From the NCBI RefSeq assembly GCF_000970325.1, contig NZ_CP009518.1, positions 248,001-312,000 of the forward strand: a stretch of DNA of 64,000 bases, given 5' to 3'. This DNA is from Methanococcoides methylutens MM1. GTDB taxonomy: Archaea; Halobacteriota; Methanosarcinia; Methanosarcinales; Methanosarcinaceae. Positions within the stretch are counted from its first letter, which is position 1, and each line of letters starts with the position of its first letter. Position numbers and translations under genes: made by a program. The notes under the pieces were generated by a model. The model was not told the DNA's origin, searched no databases, and was given only the letters and a program-made list of their open reading frames with translations. Below are positions 26,260 through 36,709 of this stretch, piece by piece.

Positions 26260-28476
26260 TTACATGTATCCCATATAAGAACTTGTTTCTTGTTTATGGG
26301 TGCTGCCCTTAAGTTTTTCCTGCATCTTTCCATAGAATTCGGCCATATCCTCTGAGACAGTAGGTTTGACCTTACTCATTGCTGCAAGGAAATGGGTCTT
26401 TTTTACAGAATCCGTTTCGAAGTTCTCACGCAGTGCAAGCATCACAGCTTCCCTGCACACGGCTTCGATATCCGCGCCCACATAACCTTCGGTCATCGCT
26501 GCAAGTTCTGAAATGCTGACCTCCGGGTCCAGCGGGATATTGCGTGTGTGGATGTTGAATATGTTCTCTCTTCCTTCCATTGTGGAATTGCCCACAAGCA
26601 CCAGTCTGTCGAACCTTCCTGAGCGCATAAGAGCTGGGTCGATCATGTCCGGCCTGTTGGTGGCTGCAATGACTACCACTTCTTTCAGGGCCTCCAGCCC
26701 GTCAAGTTCGGTCAGCAGCTGGTTGACCACCTGCTGGGACGCCCTGCCGGTCTCACTGTCAGCCATACGTGTGGTCGCAATGGAATCTATCTCATCGAAG
26801 AATATGATACATGGTGAGACCTGCCTTGCCTTCTTGAAGGTCTCACGGATCGCCTTTTCTGACTCTCCTACGAACTTGGAGAGCATCTGCGGTCCCTTTA
26901 TGCTGATGAAGTTAGCATTGGATTCGTTGGCAACTGCCTGTGCCATCAGTGTCTTTCCGGTTCCCGGTGGCCCATAAAGGAGTATTCCTTTTGGTGCCTT
27001 GATGCCCATCTCCATGATCCTGTCCGGACGCTTGAGTGGCCATTCAACGGCTTCCACGATCTCCTGCTTTGCCTCATCAAGACCTCCCACATCGTCCCAT
27101 TTGATGGATGGTACCTCTACAAGAACCTCTCTCATTGCGGATGGTTCTACTTCAGTGAGTGCATCCTCGAAATCCTCAGGGTTTACTACCAGTTTCTCCA
27201 GTACTTCTTCAGGGATCTCATCCTCGTCGAGGTTGATCTCCGGCAGTATTCTCCTTAATGAGCGCATGGATGCTTCCTGCACCAGTGCAAGAAGGTCCGC
27301 ACCCACGAATCCCTGGGTGTGCTCTGCAAGGTACTCAAGGTCCACATCCTCTGCCATTGGCATTCCGCGGGTATGGATCTGCAGGATCTCCAGGCGGTCG
27401 TCGCTGTCAGGTACTCCGATCTCGATCTCTCTGTCGAACCTTCCGGGCCTGCGCAGTGCCGGATCGATGGAATCCACACGGTTGGTGGCACCGATGACCA
27501 CGATCTGTCCTCTCTCCTCCATACCATCCATCAGTGTGAGCAGCTGGGCGACCACCCTGCGCTCCACTTCTCCGGTCACGTTCTCTCGCTTTGGTGCGAT
27601 GGAGTCGATCTCATCTATGAATATAATGGAAGGTGCGTTTTCTGCAGCTTCCTCGAATATCTTCCTCAGGCGTTCCTCACTTTCACCATAGAACCTTCCC
27701 ATGATCTCCGGTCCTGCTATGTAGAGGAAGTTTGCCCTGGATTCCCCAGCAACCGCCTTTGCGATCAGTGTCTTACCGGTTCCCGGCGGGCCGTACAGTA
27801 TAACTCCCTTTGGGGGTTCGATATTAAGTCTCTGGAAGATCTCATGGTGCTTGAGAGGCAGCTCGATCATCTCGCGTACCCTCTGGATCTCGTCACCCAG
27901 TCCGCCGATGTCCTCATAGGCGATTCCGCGCGCAGCGTCCTCGTAGCCTTTTGCCGGTTTCTGGCGGAGTTCGATCTCCGTGCTTTCCGTAATGATAAGT
28001 ATTCCCTCTTCAGGCGTAGCCTCGATGGCAACAAGAGGTATGGCCTGGTTGCCTGGTGTCGGCTGTGTCATAGAGCTTGTGATAGGAATGACATCTCCTT
28101 CAACAAAGGGGTGTTTCAGTATGTTGTGTTTGATGATCGCCTGGATGTTGGTCCCGAATTCCATTGTGATGCCCTCGGGAGGTGCAAGCACGACCTTCTC
28201 TGCAGGTGTGACCTCTACCCTTCTGATAGCGACCCTCTCTCCTATGCCAACGCCTGCGTTCTGTCGGGTGAAACCGTCTATTCGACCAATTCCCTGACCC
28301 CAGTCCTGTCGGTCTGCCCTCCAGACCTTTGCAGCTGTTGTTTTCTTTCCCTCGATCTCAACGATATCCCCTGGTGAAAGCTGCAAGCTGAGTAAAGTGC
28401 TCGGATCAAGCCTTATGATTCCACGTCCAAAATCGATTGGATGTGCTTTTTCTACTTTGATCTGTAGTTCTTCCAT
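26260..28476 (-). CDS. CDC48/p97-type AAA+ ATPase
   Basis: 738 residues from the ATG at 28476, which has AAGGATGAG at proper spacing; an ATG three codons earlier is also possible. It is a hexameric unfoldase that feeds proteins to degradation or disassembly. The N-domain covers about residues 1-180, with a double-psi barrel and a CDC48-2 region. AAA module D1 has Walker A GPPGTGKT near 225 and Walker B IIFIDEID near 280. D2 has Walker A near 498 and IIFFDEID near 553. Arginine-finger blocks [10 protein letters not shown] and [10 protein letters not shown] are present. The full family length is preserved. Confidence 0.95.
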   Translation of the reverse strand: MEELQIKVEKAHPIDFGRGIIRLDPSTLLSLQLSPGDIVEIEGKKTTAAKVWRADRQDWGQGIGRIDGFTRQNAGVGIGERVAIRRVEVTPAEKVVLAPPEGITMEFGTNIQAIIKHNILKHPFVEGDVIPITSSMTQPTPGNQAIPLVAIEATPEEGILIITESTEIELRQKPAKGYEDAARGIAYEDIGGLGDEIQRVREMIELPLKHHEIFQRLNIEPPKGVILYGPPGTGKTLIAKAVAGESRANFLYIAGPEIMGRFYGESEERLRKIFEEAAENAPSIIFIDEIDSIAPKRENVTGEVERRVVAQLLTLMDGMEERGQIVVIGATNRVDSIDPALRRPGRFDREIEIGVPDSDDRLEILQIHTRGMPMAEDVDLEYLAEHTQGFVGADLLALVQEASMRSLRRILPEINLDEDEIPEEVLEKLVVNPEDFEDALTEVEPSAMREVLVEVPSIKWDDVGGLDEAKQEIVEAVEWPLKRPDRIMEMGIKAPKGILLYGPPGTGKTLMAQAVANESNANFISIKGPQMLSKFVGESEKAIRETFKKARQVSPCIIFFDEIDSIATTRMADSETGRASQQVVNQLLTELDGLEALKEVVVIAATNRPDMIDPALMRSGRFDRLVLVGNSTMEGRENIFNIHTRNIPLDPEVSISELAAMTEGYVGADIEAVCREAVMLALRENFETDSVKKTHFLAAMSKVKPTVSEDMAEFYGKMQEKLKGSTHKQETSSYMGYM

Positions 28477-28520
28477 TGGTCTCATCCTTAATTGTTTTAC
28501 TATTTTATTCGGTACAAGGC

Positions 28521-28534
28521 ATAAATAATATATG
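28521..28534 (-). promoter_or_regulatory. Candidate TATA box for the CDC48 gene
   Basis: The reverse strand reads CATATATTATTTAT here, about 45 bases before the chosen start. This leaves room for a short leader containing AAGGATGAG. Confidence 0.5.
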
Positions 28535-28632
28535 GTTCCATGTCCTGTTTTTGCATCCCGGGTAACTCTACTTGTTCCAATTATATGAAAATAGAAGGGG
28601 CTTTGTTACTTATCCTCGAGGTCAGTTTCCGG

Positions 28633-29537
28633 TCATACGTTCAAAAATTCTTCCAGCCCCTGTTTAAGCTCTATCTTTGGTACAAAACCAATTTTTCTGG
28701 ACTTTGAAATATCCGCAAGACTGTGCATGATATCCCCTGCAAGTGGTTCCCCGTGCTCCACGTTCAGGTCCTTGCCAAATAGTTCTATAATGATCTCTGC
28801 AAGCTCGTTGATGGTTGTGCTCCTGCCTGTCGCAGCATTGAACACCTCGCCTACAGCTTCTTTCTTTTTAATGACAAGTTCCACCATGTCAATGATATCA
28901 TGTACAGAGATGAAATCTCTTGTCTGCTCCCCGTCTCCAAAGGCTATCGGGTTCTGGTCATTTCGTACCCTCTCCATGAACTTTGAGATAACTCCGGAAT
29001 AGGGGTTTGAAGGGTCCTGTCTTGGACTGTATATATTGAAAGGCCTGATGCATGTGGTGGGTAATCCGTAAGCCTGGTTGTACATCAGGCAGTATTTCTC
29101 ACCTGATAATTTGCTGGTCCCGTATGGCGAAAGCGGATCCTGCGGATGTTCCTCACTGATTGGCACTTCCACGGGGTTCCCATACACTGCAGCCGAGCTG
29201 AAATAGACGAATCTCTCAAGGTCTGCTTCCCTTGCTGCCTCCAGCAGGTTAAGCGTGCCGAACACATTGTTCTGTGCATCAAAAAGGGGTTCCTGCATGG
29301 ACCTTGCAACGCTGATCTGGGCAGCGGTGTGTATAACAACATCTGCATTTTTCACAAGATCTGAAACATCATCCCGAATGTCGCCTTTTACAGCAGTTAC
29401 GTCTTCAGGTACATTTTCCCTTGTGGTGGATAGTTATCCAAAATAACAACTTCTTTCTTTTCATGAAGTCGGTCAACAAGATAGCTGCCAACCTGACCCA
29501 AACCGCCGGTTATAAGGATCCTTTGCATATTTTCCAT
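28633..29537 (-). pseudogene. NAD-dependent nucleotide-sugar epimerase, frameshifted
   Basis: The gene encodes a GalE-like extended SDR in two frames. The first frame starts at the ATG at 29537 and reads ILITGGLGQVGSYLVDRL, the NAD-binding loop, up to VVILDNY. The second continues TTRENVPEDVTAVKGDIRD and runs to the stop at 28633, with the YGTSKLSGEKY catalytic block. Loss of one base near 29430, within GATAACTATCCACC, would account for the break: restoring it gives DNYSTTREN, a normal family sequence. The rest looks intact and unmutated, so this is either a recent inactivation or a sequencing error. The downstream frame alone (240 residues) lacks the cofactor loop. Confidence 0.8.
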
Positions 29538-29979
29538 GACGTTTGCATAGTTTATACTTATTTTGGGGAAGTTCTTTTAGGAGAGGTGCATTGGGGTAAG
29601 GGTCAGCATGTATAAAATGCCTATTTACAATGTTGCCATATTTTGCCTGCCTTTAGTGTTGTCATCCGGGGTAAGGAATGTTTTAATTGATCGCTTACAA
29701 CTATGTTACCCTTCTCCCTTATATTTAAAAATGGAGCGGGTAAGGACAGTCTAAAAGCATTCGTTAAGTTAATATATCATTGTTGAATAGTGAGGGCAAC
29801 GTACGACCAATACTACTTATTGTTAGTATTGTCGTACGAGAAAAACGTTCTTTCATTCCGTCATTTCTATGAACGGACCAGGGGTCTCAACCGGCCCCTT
29901 TCATCCCCTCTTTCTGATTGTTCTTATTTCGGTTTAGTGTTACTTGTCGGGAAATAATTTAAAAAAAGTGAAAGGACCT
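29538..29979. other. Intergenic region with strong hairpin
   Basis: 442 bases between nikR and the epimerase. The main element is the long inverted repeat at 29800-29838 listed separately. A smaller repeat, CCGT ... ACGG, lies near 29858-29876. I see no coding sequence with support. Confidence 0.5.
29800..29838. repeat. Long imperfect inverted repeat
   Basis: CGTACGACCAATACTA (29800-29815) pairs with TAGTATTGTCGTACG (29824-29838), giving 15 base pairs with one bulged C around an 8-base loop. AAAAACG follows on the forward strand; read in reverse it would be followed by GTTGCC, with no T-run. It could be an RNA structure or a mobile-element trace. It does not match the spacing known for E. 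coli NikR sites. Confidence 0.65.
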
Positions 29980-30402
29980 TCAGATTTTCTCTGCCGGTGG
30001 TGCTGTATTGAGCTTTACGTATTTGACACCTTTCAGTGCCATGAGCCTTTCATCCATTTCCTTTACTTCCTCGCCTTCTCCATCGAATATCACTACTTCG
30101 AGGCAGTTGTCGTGGTCAAGGTGTATGTGGACGGATGACTTTATAAGGTCTGAATAATCGTGCTGTATATCTGCAATGGCGTTGGAAAGGCCTCTTTTTG
30201 TGTGGTCATAGATTATAGTGATGGTACCAACACGACGACCCCTTATATCGCTCATCCATTCGTACTGGTTTATGTAGTTCCTGATGGAATCCCTGATGCC
30301 TTCTGAACGGGAAGAGTATCCTCTGCGTTCGATTATTGAATCAAATTTAGTCAGGAGATTGTCCGGAAGGGACACACCTATTCTCATAAGTTCTTGTTCC
30401 AT
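29980..30402 (-). CDS. nikR: NikR-type nickel-responsive ribbon-helix-helix regulator
   Basis: 140 residues from the ATG at 30402, which has AGGTGA at good spacing; a longer frame from a TTG at 30423 is less likely. The N-terminal ribbon-helix-helix domain ([19 protein letters not shown]) binds DNA. The C-terminal ACT-like domain carries the nickel ligands: a histidine in IYDHTKRG and the cluster [12 protein letters not shown] with HxH and a cysteine, as in known NikR. It would repress nickel uptake or other nickel genes when nickel is plentiful, which makes sense in a methanogen that needs nickel for F430. No nickel transporter lies in the window. Confidence 0.9.
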   Translation of the reverse strand: MEQELMRIGVSLPDNLLTKFDSIIERRGYSSRSEGIRDSIRNYINQYEWMSDIRGRRVGTITIIYDHTKRGLSNAIADIQHDYSDLIKSSVHIHLDHDNCLEVVIFDGEGEEVKEMDERLMALKGVKYVKLNTAPPAEKI

Positions 30403-30556
30403 TTTTTTCACCTGGGGGTGCAATTGACATAAAAGGTAATAAATTTATGTATTGTTTTTGTTATTAAAGTTGCGTTTCTGTCATAAAAAGTACACATAGC
30501 ACATGTATATATATTCAGGATTCCTATATGGTAGGTAAAATCCGGAGATGAGTTTA
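30403..30556. promoter_or_regulatory. Divergent promoter region nikR/purC
   Basis: A forward TATA-like ATGTATATATATTC lies at about 30503-30515 for purC. AT-rich DNA near 30436-30450 could serve nikR in reverse. TAATAA (30437-30442) and TTATTA (30461-30466) form a spaced inverted repeat that could be a NikR autoregulatory site, but in such AT-rich DNA this is weak. Confidence 0.45.
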
Positions 30557-31267
30557 ATGAAAACTGAAGAACTTTACTCAGGCAAGGCTAAGACCATATA
30601 CAAGACCGACAATCCTGATGAGCTCATTGCAGAGTTCAGGGATAGTCTTACCGCTTTTGACGGTAAGAAGAAGAGTGAGGCCGAAAAGAAAGGTTACTAC
30701 AATGCCCAGATCTCAAAGAAGATCTTCGAGATGCTTGAGGAAGAAGGCATCAAGACCCACTACCTGGGCATGGTATCCGACACAGACATGCTCGTGAAGA
30801 AAGTGGAGATAGTTCTCATTGAAGTAATTCCAAGGAACATCGCAGCAGGATCTATCACACGCAAGTATCCGATAGAAGAGGGTACTGTCTTCAAGGAACC
30901 GGTCCTTGTCTTCGATTACAAGAGCGATGAGTATGCCGATCCAATGATCAACGATGACATTGCAGTTGCAATGGGCATTGCTACTCGCGAGGAGATCGAT
31001 TACATACGCAGTATGGCATTCAAGATCAATGAGATCCTCAAGAGCTACTTCGAGAGCAAGGGTTTCCTGCTTCCTGACTTCAAGCTGGAGTTCGGAAGGG
31101 CGGATGGTGAGATCTTACTTGCAGACGAGATCTCATGTGACACCTGCAGGTTCTGGGATGTCGAGACCGGAGAGTCCATGGACAAGGACATATTCAGGTT
31201 CGACAAGGGTGACCTCTCAAAGGCATATGAGGAGGTCGCACGCCGTCTCGTTCCTGAGATATTTTGA
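30557..31267 (+). CDS. purC: SAICAR synthetase
   Basis: 236 residues from the ATG at 30557, which has GGAG well placed; an in-frame ATG three codons earlier is too close to that site. The enzyme (phosphoribosylaminoimidazole-succinocarboxamide synthase) joins aspartate to CAIR in purine synthesis. Family blocks are [12 protein letters not shown] at the start, [21 protein letters not shown] in the middle, and [22 protein letters not shown] near residues 178-200, with the acidic metal and substrate residues. The next gene starts 10 bases downstream. Confidence 0.95.
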   Translation: MKTEELYSGKAKTIYKTDNPDELIAEFRDSLTAFDGKKKSEAEKKGYYNAQISKKIFEMLEEEGIKTHYLGMVSDTDMLVKKVEIVLIEVIPRNIAAGSITRKYPIEEGTVFKEPVLVFDYKSDEYADPMINDDIAVAMGIATREEIDYIRSMAFKINEILKSYFESKGFLLPDFKLEFGRADGEILLADEISCDTCRFWDVETGESMDKDIFRFDKGDLSKAYEEVARRLVPEIF

Positions 31268-31277
31268 GGAGTAAATA

Positions 31278-32708
31278 GTGAAATATGATGTTATTGTGGT
31301 CGGAGCCGGCATTAGCGGGCTGCTGACCGCACTTACCTTATCCAAGCATGGCAAGAAGGTGCTGGTGCTTGAAAAGATGCATGATGTGGGGGGCAATTGC
31401 AACAGCTATTCCGTGGATGGCTATCAGGTGGACACCGGTCCCCACGCTATCACCCATCTTGCAGAAGGCCCTCTCAGGCGCCTGATGGATAACTATTTTG
31501 ATTACCAGCCGGTCTTTGAGAACTACGGACACTATTATGTAAGGACCGAGGATCGTTTTCTGAAGGTGCCGTCCACAATCAAGGACTTTGTTACCTTTGA
31601 TGTGTTCCCGAGACTTGACCGTCTTGCCATTACACAGTCCATCACAAAGGCTCTCACACTTTCCTCCTTTGGTGTTGACCTTTCAAAGCAATCAGTCTAT
31701 GAATCCCTGCCTGCAAACCTGTCAAAGGAGACCTATGAGTTCGCAGATGCGATATCCTATTTCCTGTCAGGTCGCTCCATGCATGAGACCTCTACCCAGA
31801 GGGTGCTTGCAGGCAGCAGCTTTGTCAGGGACAGCGTAACCCAGGAGCAGTTCGAGGAGTTCATAAAAGAGGAGAAGGTGCCACGCCCTGAGTCAATTCT
31901 TCAGTCTGTACTGCCCTCGAACCTGCACACATCCCTTCACTCAAGGATCAATAACGTTTCCAGTCTTGGAAGGCTTGCCACCAATAAGGTGCACATCTCT
32001 CAGGGCTATCCTCGTAAGGGTTTAAAATCATTGCTCAATGCTCTCCTTTATTCTCTTCCTTCATCCGTGGAGATTAAGACCGGATGCAAGGTTGAGCGCA
32101 TACTCACAAAGGACGGTAAAGCATGCGGTGTAGAAGCGGATGACCTCTATAAGTGTGATCTTGTGGTTTACACCGGTTTTGCATCATCTCTTGGGCAGCT
32201 TGTGGATGACCTTCCAACATCATACGGGGAAATTCTGGATGGTATCGTTCACAGCAAAAGCCTAACTGTCTGGCTGGGTCTTGACAGAATTATGGATGAG
32301 TTCAACTACATGGGCTCTGAGATCTGGTTCAAGGATACGCCTTACTGGGCCATGCCTATCAGCAACTATGATGCATCGCTTGCTCCCAAGGACAAGCAGC
32401 TTGTTGGGTTTGCTTTCTTCCTTGATGAGAACGAGGATGAGGGGAAAGGAATAAAGAATGCTTATGAGACCATCTATAGCGCCATTCCTTCCATACAGGA
32501 CCATGTGGAAATGAACCATGATCAGATACTTGTGCCCGAGAAGGCGGCTGTGACTCTTGATGGTAAATTTGCAGATATCCGTTCCCCGGTTAAGAACCTG
32601 TACATTGCAGGAACGGATACAGATAAGCGTAGCATGGGTGTGACCCGGGCTGCTTACTCTGTAATTGAATTGTTAAAAGTGTTGAACGAGGACGATAATC
32701 TGCACTGA
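31278..32708 (+). CDS. FAD-dependent oxidoreductase, phytoene desaturase/CrtI-like
   Basis: 476 residues from a GTG at 31278 with GAGGAG upstream. The N-terminus is a clear FAD-binding fold (VIVVGAGISGLLTALTLSKHGKKVLVLE), and the C-terminus closes the FAD site (NLYIAGTDTDKRSMGVTRAAY). The family includes carotenoid desaturases, isomerases and related prenyl-lipid enzymes. It lies 10 bases after purC and is probably co-transcribed with it, which gives no functional hint. The substrate is unknown; a polyprenyl or membrane lipid is a guess from the family. Confidence 0.78.
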   Translation: MKYDVIVVGAGISGLLTALTLSKHGKKVLVLEKMHDVGGNCNSYSVDGYQVDTGPHAITHLAEGPLRRLMDNYFDYQPVFENYGHYYVRTEDRFLKVPSTIKDFVTFDVFPRLDRLAITQSITKALTLSSFGVDLSKQSVYESLPANLSKETYEFADAISYFLSGRSMHETSTQRVLAGSSFVRDSVTQEQFEEFIKEEKVPRPESILQSVLPSNLHTSLHSRINNVSSLGRLATNKVHISQGYPRKGLKSLLNALLYSLPSSVEIKTGCKVERILTKDGKACGVEADDLYKCDLVVYTGFASSLGQLVDDLPTSYGEILDGIVHSKSLTVWLGLDRIMDEFNYMGSEIWFKDTPYWAMPISNYDASLAPKDKQLVGFAFFLDENEDEGKGIKNAYETIYSAIPSIQDHVEMNHDQILVPEKAAVTLDGKFADIRSPVKNLYIAGTDTDKRSMGVTRAAYSVIELLKVLNEDDNLH

Positions 32709-33398
32709 TTACCGTCTGATGATCATTGTCCTGAGCCTGTCTGCAGCATGCTCTGTTTTGTCTGCAATATCCGCAATGGTACGCACAAGTTCTATAAGAT
32801 GTAGTACTCCTACAGCACCAATCTCTTTTTCATTCGCATAGATCTCTTTTAACAGATCTTTCTCAATGAGGTCAACTCTGTGTTCCATCTCTTCAATGGT
32901 TGGTACAAGTACCAGGGATTCGTCAATCTCGCGTTTGCTGAAGGAGGTCTCAAGGATCTCACTCAATGAATCGACTAGTTCCTCATATTTTTGCACGGTC
33001 TCAAGCGTCAGGGCTGATAGCTCACAGAGCTTTACTCTGATTGGCTCCGGCATATCGCAGGGTCTCAAAGTAAGCATGAATGCAGCTTCCTGTGCAACAT
33101 CTGCAATGGAGTCCTGTGGCTTGAGGAAATTGAGCAGGTCCTCTGCTTTCACAGGCAGCATGATTGAGGAAGAAAGCTGTGTCCGGATGGTCTGCTTTAT
33201 GATATCTGCTTCGTGTTCGATGTTGTCGATCTGAAGGCTCAGCTCATCAATAAGTGGTTGATTTGTACAGTATGCATTGACAGCCTGGTCCAGTATCTTT
33301 ACGGTTTCCACTCCCTTGGATGCGTGCAGGTAAAGTGGCTTGAACGGTGATCTTGCGAACACGTCAAGTACAGAACGTATGTATTCCATTTTCTTCAT
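32709..33398 (-). CDS. DUF47/PhoU-like phosphate regulatory protein
   Basis: 229 residues from the ATG at 33398, which has GGGGGTTGG before it and overlaps the transporter stop as ATGA. Long amphipathic helices rich in E and D, with an [16 protein letters not shown] block and a late [15 protein letters not shown] block, fit the DUF47 (TIGR00153) PhoU-like family that partners PiT transporters. The overlap with the PiT gene strongly supports a pair in which this cytoplasmic protein modulates phosphate uptake. Confidence 0.85.
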   Translation of the reverse strand: MKKMEYIRSVLDVFARSPFKPLYLHASKGVETVKILDQAVNAYCTNQPLIDELSLQIDNIEHEADIIKQTIRTQLSSSIMLPVKAEDLLNFLKPQDSIADVAQEAAFMLTLRPCDMPEPIRVKLCELSALTLETVQKYEELVDSLSEILETSFSKREIDESLVLVPTIEEMEHRVDLIEKDLLKEIYANEKEIGAVGVLHLIELVRTIADIADKTEHAADRLRTMIIRR

Positions 33399-34435
33399 AA
33401 TCCAACCCCCAGTAATGCCACGAAGACAAGTGCCGATGTAAGTGCTGCAACAGGCACTGTGATTACCCATGACATAACTATTTTTCCTATAACACTAAGG
33501 TCAACAGCAGCAAGACCGCCTGCGAGTCCAACACCGATCACAGAGCCCACAAGGGTGTGAGTGGTGGAGATCGGCAGGGAACTGTAACTGTGAAAAACTA
33601 CAACGGCTGCCGTTGCAAATTCAGCTGAAAATCCTCTTGTAGGTGTAAGTTCGGTAATCTTTGTACCGATAGTCTCAATCACACGGTATCCCCAGGTTCC
33701 AAGTCCGATGACCATTCCTATACCACCGACAACAAGTACCCACAAAGGTACTACTGCTTCTGCAAGGTTAAGTGCATTAAGACCTGCGTAGAGTGGTCCG
33801 ACAGCATTTGCAACATCGTTGGATCCGTGTGCGAATGCAATGAAACAGGCAGTTCCGACCTGCAGGTACACGAATTTTTTCTCAATGTGATACGGATTAT
33901 CCACTTTTTGCAATATCGTTACCCGGATAATCGAGAATATAAGATATGCAAGTACGGCTCCCAGTACAGGGGAGACCAGCCAGCTGCCAACGATCTTTCC
34001 CAGCACAGCCCAGTTGATGTCTGAGAGTAAAATAATGTTCTGGTATGCGGCAACAATTCCAAAACCAAGGACTGATCCTACAATTGAATGTGTTGTGGAT
34101 ACAGGCAGGTTGTAGAATGTGGCAAATGTGATCCAGAATCCGGCTGCAAGGATAGCTGCAAGCATTCCGATGGCCACAAGGTTTGGATCGATAGCTTTTA
34201 TGGTGTCAATAGGTACAATTCCTTTTGCAATTGTGGAAGTTACCCTTTTTCCAAAGAAAACAGCTCCGATGAACTCGAAGACACCTGCTACGATAATTAC
34301 TTGCTTGAGTGAGAGCGCTCCGCTGCCCACCGATGTTCCCATAGCATTTGCAAGGTCATTGGCACCGATGTTCCATGCCATGTAAAGGCCGGCAAGTACC
34401 AATAATATAACAATTGGATTGAATAGTTCTATCAT
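33395..34435 (-). CDS. pit: PiT-family inorganic phosphate transporter
   Basis: 346 residues with about ten membrane helices in two homologous halves. The signature repeats are [18 protein letters not shown] near residue 24 and [15 protein letters not shown] near 204; the SGSVLGFG-type and LVGSVIGVG segments follow in each half. It takes up phosphate with Na+ or H+. It is translationally coupled to the DUF47 gene. The archaeal form is shorter than bacterial PitA. Confidence 0.92.
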   Translation of the reverse strand: MIELFNPIVILLVLAGLYMAWNIGANDLANAMGTSVGSGALSLKQVIIVAGVFEFIGAVFFGKRVTSTIAKGIVPIDTIKAIDPNLVAIGMLAAILAAGFWITFATFYNLPVSTTHSIVGSVLGFGIVAAYQNIILLSDINWAVLGKIVGSWLVSPVLGAVLAYLIFSIIRVTILQKVDNPYHIEKKFVYLQVGTACFIAFAHGSNDVANAVGPLYAGLNALNLAEAVVPLWVLVVGGIGMVIGLGTWGYRVIETIGTKITELTPTRGFSAEFATAAVVVFHSYSSLPISTTHTLVGSVIGVGLAGGLAAVDLSVIGKIVMSWVITVPVAALTSALVFVALLGVGL

Positions 34436-34508
34436 ATTCCTCTTCCTGATGTTAACTCTTCACGCCGTTAAGGTTCCATCTTTGATAAATGTATCACTAA
34501 TCATTTTT

Positions 34509-35462
34509 TCATGCAATATTCCCGATATCTTCCCTTGCCTTCTGTGCTTCTTCATTATCTGGCTCAAGTTCAAGAAGCAGGTCGTATGTTGCCAGTGCAT
34601 CTGTGATGTTGTCTTCCTGTACACAGAGTTCAGCAGTATTTATCAGGATGCTCCTTGCATCTTCTTTGTGCCCGAGCTTGTAGAGCAGCTTGCCTCTCTT
34701 TTTCCAGAGCTCTATGTTGGTCACATCGATCTCAAGTGCGTTCTCGATTGCGGTCAGGGCCTCCAGGTATACGGTTTGGCTATTGGTAACAAGAGCTCTC
34801 ATCTCCCACATTTCGGCAGCTGTGAGGAAACATTCAAGGGCTTCCTTTGATTGCCCGAGCTTCCTGTGTGCCATTCCTTTTATGAATATGGGTTCTGTGG
34901 CATCTTCCATGAACTCTATTGCAGAGTCCAGTGCATTGATGGCTGCACCATACCTTTCCTGATTGAAGAACACCATCGCTTTGTTGTACCATGCATGGCC
35001 CATGTCAGGTCTGACCTCTATTGCACGGTCAAAGTTTGCAATTGCTTCGTCCATATTTCCCATTTCAGCAAAAATGCTGCCTTTCAGGAAATAGGTGTCA
35101 GGATCATCGGATGCTAGCTTTTCAAGTTCATTGAATGTCTCAAGAGCGCCTTCAAGATCTCCCTTTGTAGCGATCACATTGCCTTTGAGTTTGAGAACCT
35201 CTGCATTGTCACCATACTTCAGCGCTTCTTCAGCAGCTTTGATCGCATCATCGTAAAGGTGAAGCCCGAAGAGGATCTGTCCCTTGATGAGCCATGCCTG
35301 TGTGGGGTCAGTAGCATGCTTGATGGCCTGTTCCACAACATCAAGGGCCTGTTCATGCTGGCTTTCCCTGCACAACAGACGTACTTCGTTGAGCAGGAAA
35401 TCTGCCAGTTCCTGTGGTGACATATTGTCTTGGTTCTCGGACATAATGTCCAATTGTCTCAT
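34509..35462 (-). CDS. Tetratricopeptide-repeat protein
   Basis: 317 residues made almost entirely of TPR helices, for example AWLIKGQILFGLHLYDDAIK, TYFLKGSIFAEMGNMDEAIA and AWYNKAMVFFNQERYGAAI, so at least seven repeats. It is a protein-protein scaffold with no enzymatic motif or membrane segment. The start is uncertain: 35462 is given, but an ATG six codons later (35444) is also possible, and neither has a clear ribosome site. It lies 26 bases after nreA on the same strand and may be co-transcribed. The partner is unknown. Confidence 0.85.
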   Translation of the reverse strand: MRQLDIMSENQDNMSPQELADFLLNEVRLLCRESQHEQALDVVEQAIKHATDPTQAWLIKGQILFGLHLYDDAIKAAEEALKYGDNAEVLKLKGNVIATKGDLEGALETFNELEKLASDDPDTYFLKGSIFAEMGNMDEAIANFDRAIEVRPDMGHAWYNKAMVFFNQERYGAAINALDSAIEFMEDATEPIFIKGMAHRKLGQSKEALECFLTAAEMWEMRALVTNSQTVYLEALTAIENALEIDVTNIELWKKRGKLLYKLGHKEDARSILINTAELCVQEDNITDALATYDLLLELEPDNEEAQKAREDIGNIA

Positions 35463-35488
35463 AACGTTTTAATGTCTTGCGGAAAAGC

Positions 35489-36709
35489 TTACAAAAAAGA
35501 GTCCAGTGTTCTCTGGAAACGAAGGTCTGAAAGCATCTTCGTCTTTGCTTTCCATTCCGGTGCAGGAGTGCGTACACGTGTTGCCATATCATCCATTGCT
35601 TCCTCTATGGTCTCAAAGGTACGTGGGATGGATGCCATAGCATTTCGGGCGGCTTCCCTTACCACCCAGACTCCCAGCGGGGCCCAGTACTCCGGTGTGA
35701 TCTCCCTTATCATGAAGACCGAAGCCTGCCTTCCTGCATCTTCCAGGTACTCCAGAGCAGCGATGCGGGCTGCGTAGTAGCCGCCGGCAAGATTGGAGTA
35801 GCCCTTTTTGCCATTGATGTCCTCCATATCCTGCCCTATCCAGGAGGATCCTCCGGACCACACTGAACGCTTCATCCATATTTCCAGAAGCTCGAACGAG
35901 AAGACCCTGGGGACCAGCATGATCTCAAAATAGTTGCCAAAACATCCTCCGCTGAACACGGAGATCTCACTTACCAGGGGCATGTCCCTGACGCGGTCGA
36001 TGATATCTTTTCCTGCCATGTCATCGGTTGCGGTGATTGCCCACCGGGTGGGCACAAGCTTGCGCTGCTGCCCCAGAAGACCTATGGAAAGTAGTCGGGT
36101 GATATGCTCGGTGGGAATATCTCCTCTGAAAAGTTCGCATACTACGTCCTTTGCCAGGGCATCGGTGTCATAGGCCAGGTAGTCTACTTTCTTCGGTACC
36201 TTCGGGTTCTCGGCGATATCAAAGTCCTTTACGGCTCCCGATGGTCCCATGGGTGTCAGGACACTGTCGAACTTGAGTTTCTGCTGCAATGGTTTTGAGA
36301 ACCATGCTTCGGTGTCCACCGGTGACTTTGAAAGAGCCAGCTCCTGTGACTTTTCCAGCAATTTATGGGGCTTCATCGCATCTTTCACATCGATGGTGCT
36401 GTTTGCCCTGACCAGCTGGCAGCGAGCGGATATCACATCCTGGATATCCATGGAAAGCCATTGCTTTGGATCCTCAAGTGCCATTGCATCCTTTGCATCG
36501 ACCTGTGGGGGTATCATTGGTCCGGCCTTGACCTGTGGGTAGCCGTACCTCCCCACGAAGACTGCAGGTGGAGATGCACCAAAAACAGAGCCGTCACTCG
36601 AGACAGATGCTGTAGTAGTCTCGGTTGACCTGAACTTTTCAAGGATCGGACACAAAGGTCGCCCGCAAAGTCCTTTCCCTTTACATTTAATACAAAGGCT
36701 TCTGCTCAA
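35489..36709 (-). CDS. nreA: Archaeal DNA repair protein, Nre family
   Basis: 406 residues. The N-terminus has a cysteine zinc motif (CIKCKGKGLCGRPLCP), and the body matches the archaeal Nre family (DUF650/DUF651), which is tied to DNA damage repair in haloarchaea. The last residues, QRTLDSFL, form a PCNA-interacting (PIP) box of the Q-x-x-h-x-x-F-h type, as expected for Nre proteins. Its start overlaps the end of the small regulator gene by four bases. The acting step in repair is not established from sequence. Confidence 0.87.
   Translation of the reverse strand: MSRSLCIKCKGKGLCGRPLCPILEKFRSTETTTASVSSDGSVFGASPPAVFVGRYGYPQVKAGPMIPPQVDAKDAMALEDPKQWLSMDIQDVISARCQLVRANSTIDVKDAMKPHKLLEKSQELALSKSPVDTEAWFSKPLQQKLKFDSVLTPMGPSGAVKDFDIAENPKVPKKVDYLAYDTDALAKDVVCELFRGDIPTEHITRLLSIGLLGQQRKLVPTRWAITATDDMAGKDIIDRVRDMPLVSEISVFSGGCFGNYFEIMLVPRVFSFELLEIWMKRSVWSGGSSWIGQDMEDINGKKGYSNLAGGYYAARIAALEYLEDAGRQASVFMIREITPEYWAPLGVWVVREAARNAMASIPRTFETIEEAMDDMATRVRTPAPEWKAKTKMLSDLRFQRTLDSFL

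Noticed and set aside
27319-28377. 352-codon frame opposite to the CDC48 gene
   Set aside because: It is a long antisense shadow of a conserved gene with good codon use on the other strand. It has no recognisable domain and no ribosome site.
29800-29838. Inverted repeat as a classic NikR operator
   Set aside because: The outer half-sites are about 25 bases apart, not the 16 known for E. coli NikR, and the repeat is downstream of nikR, not at a promoter.
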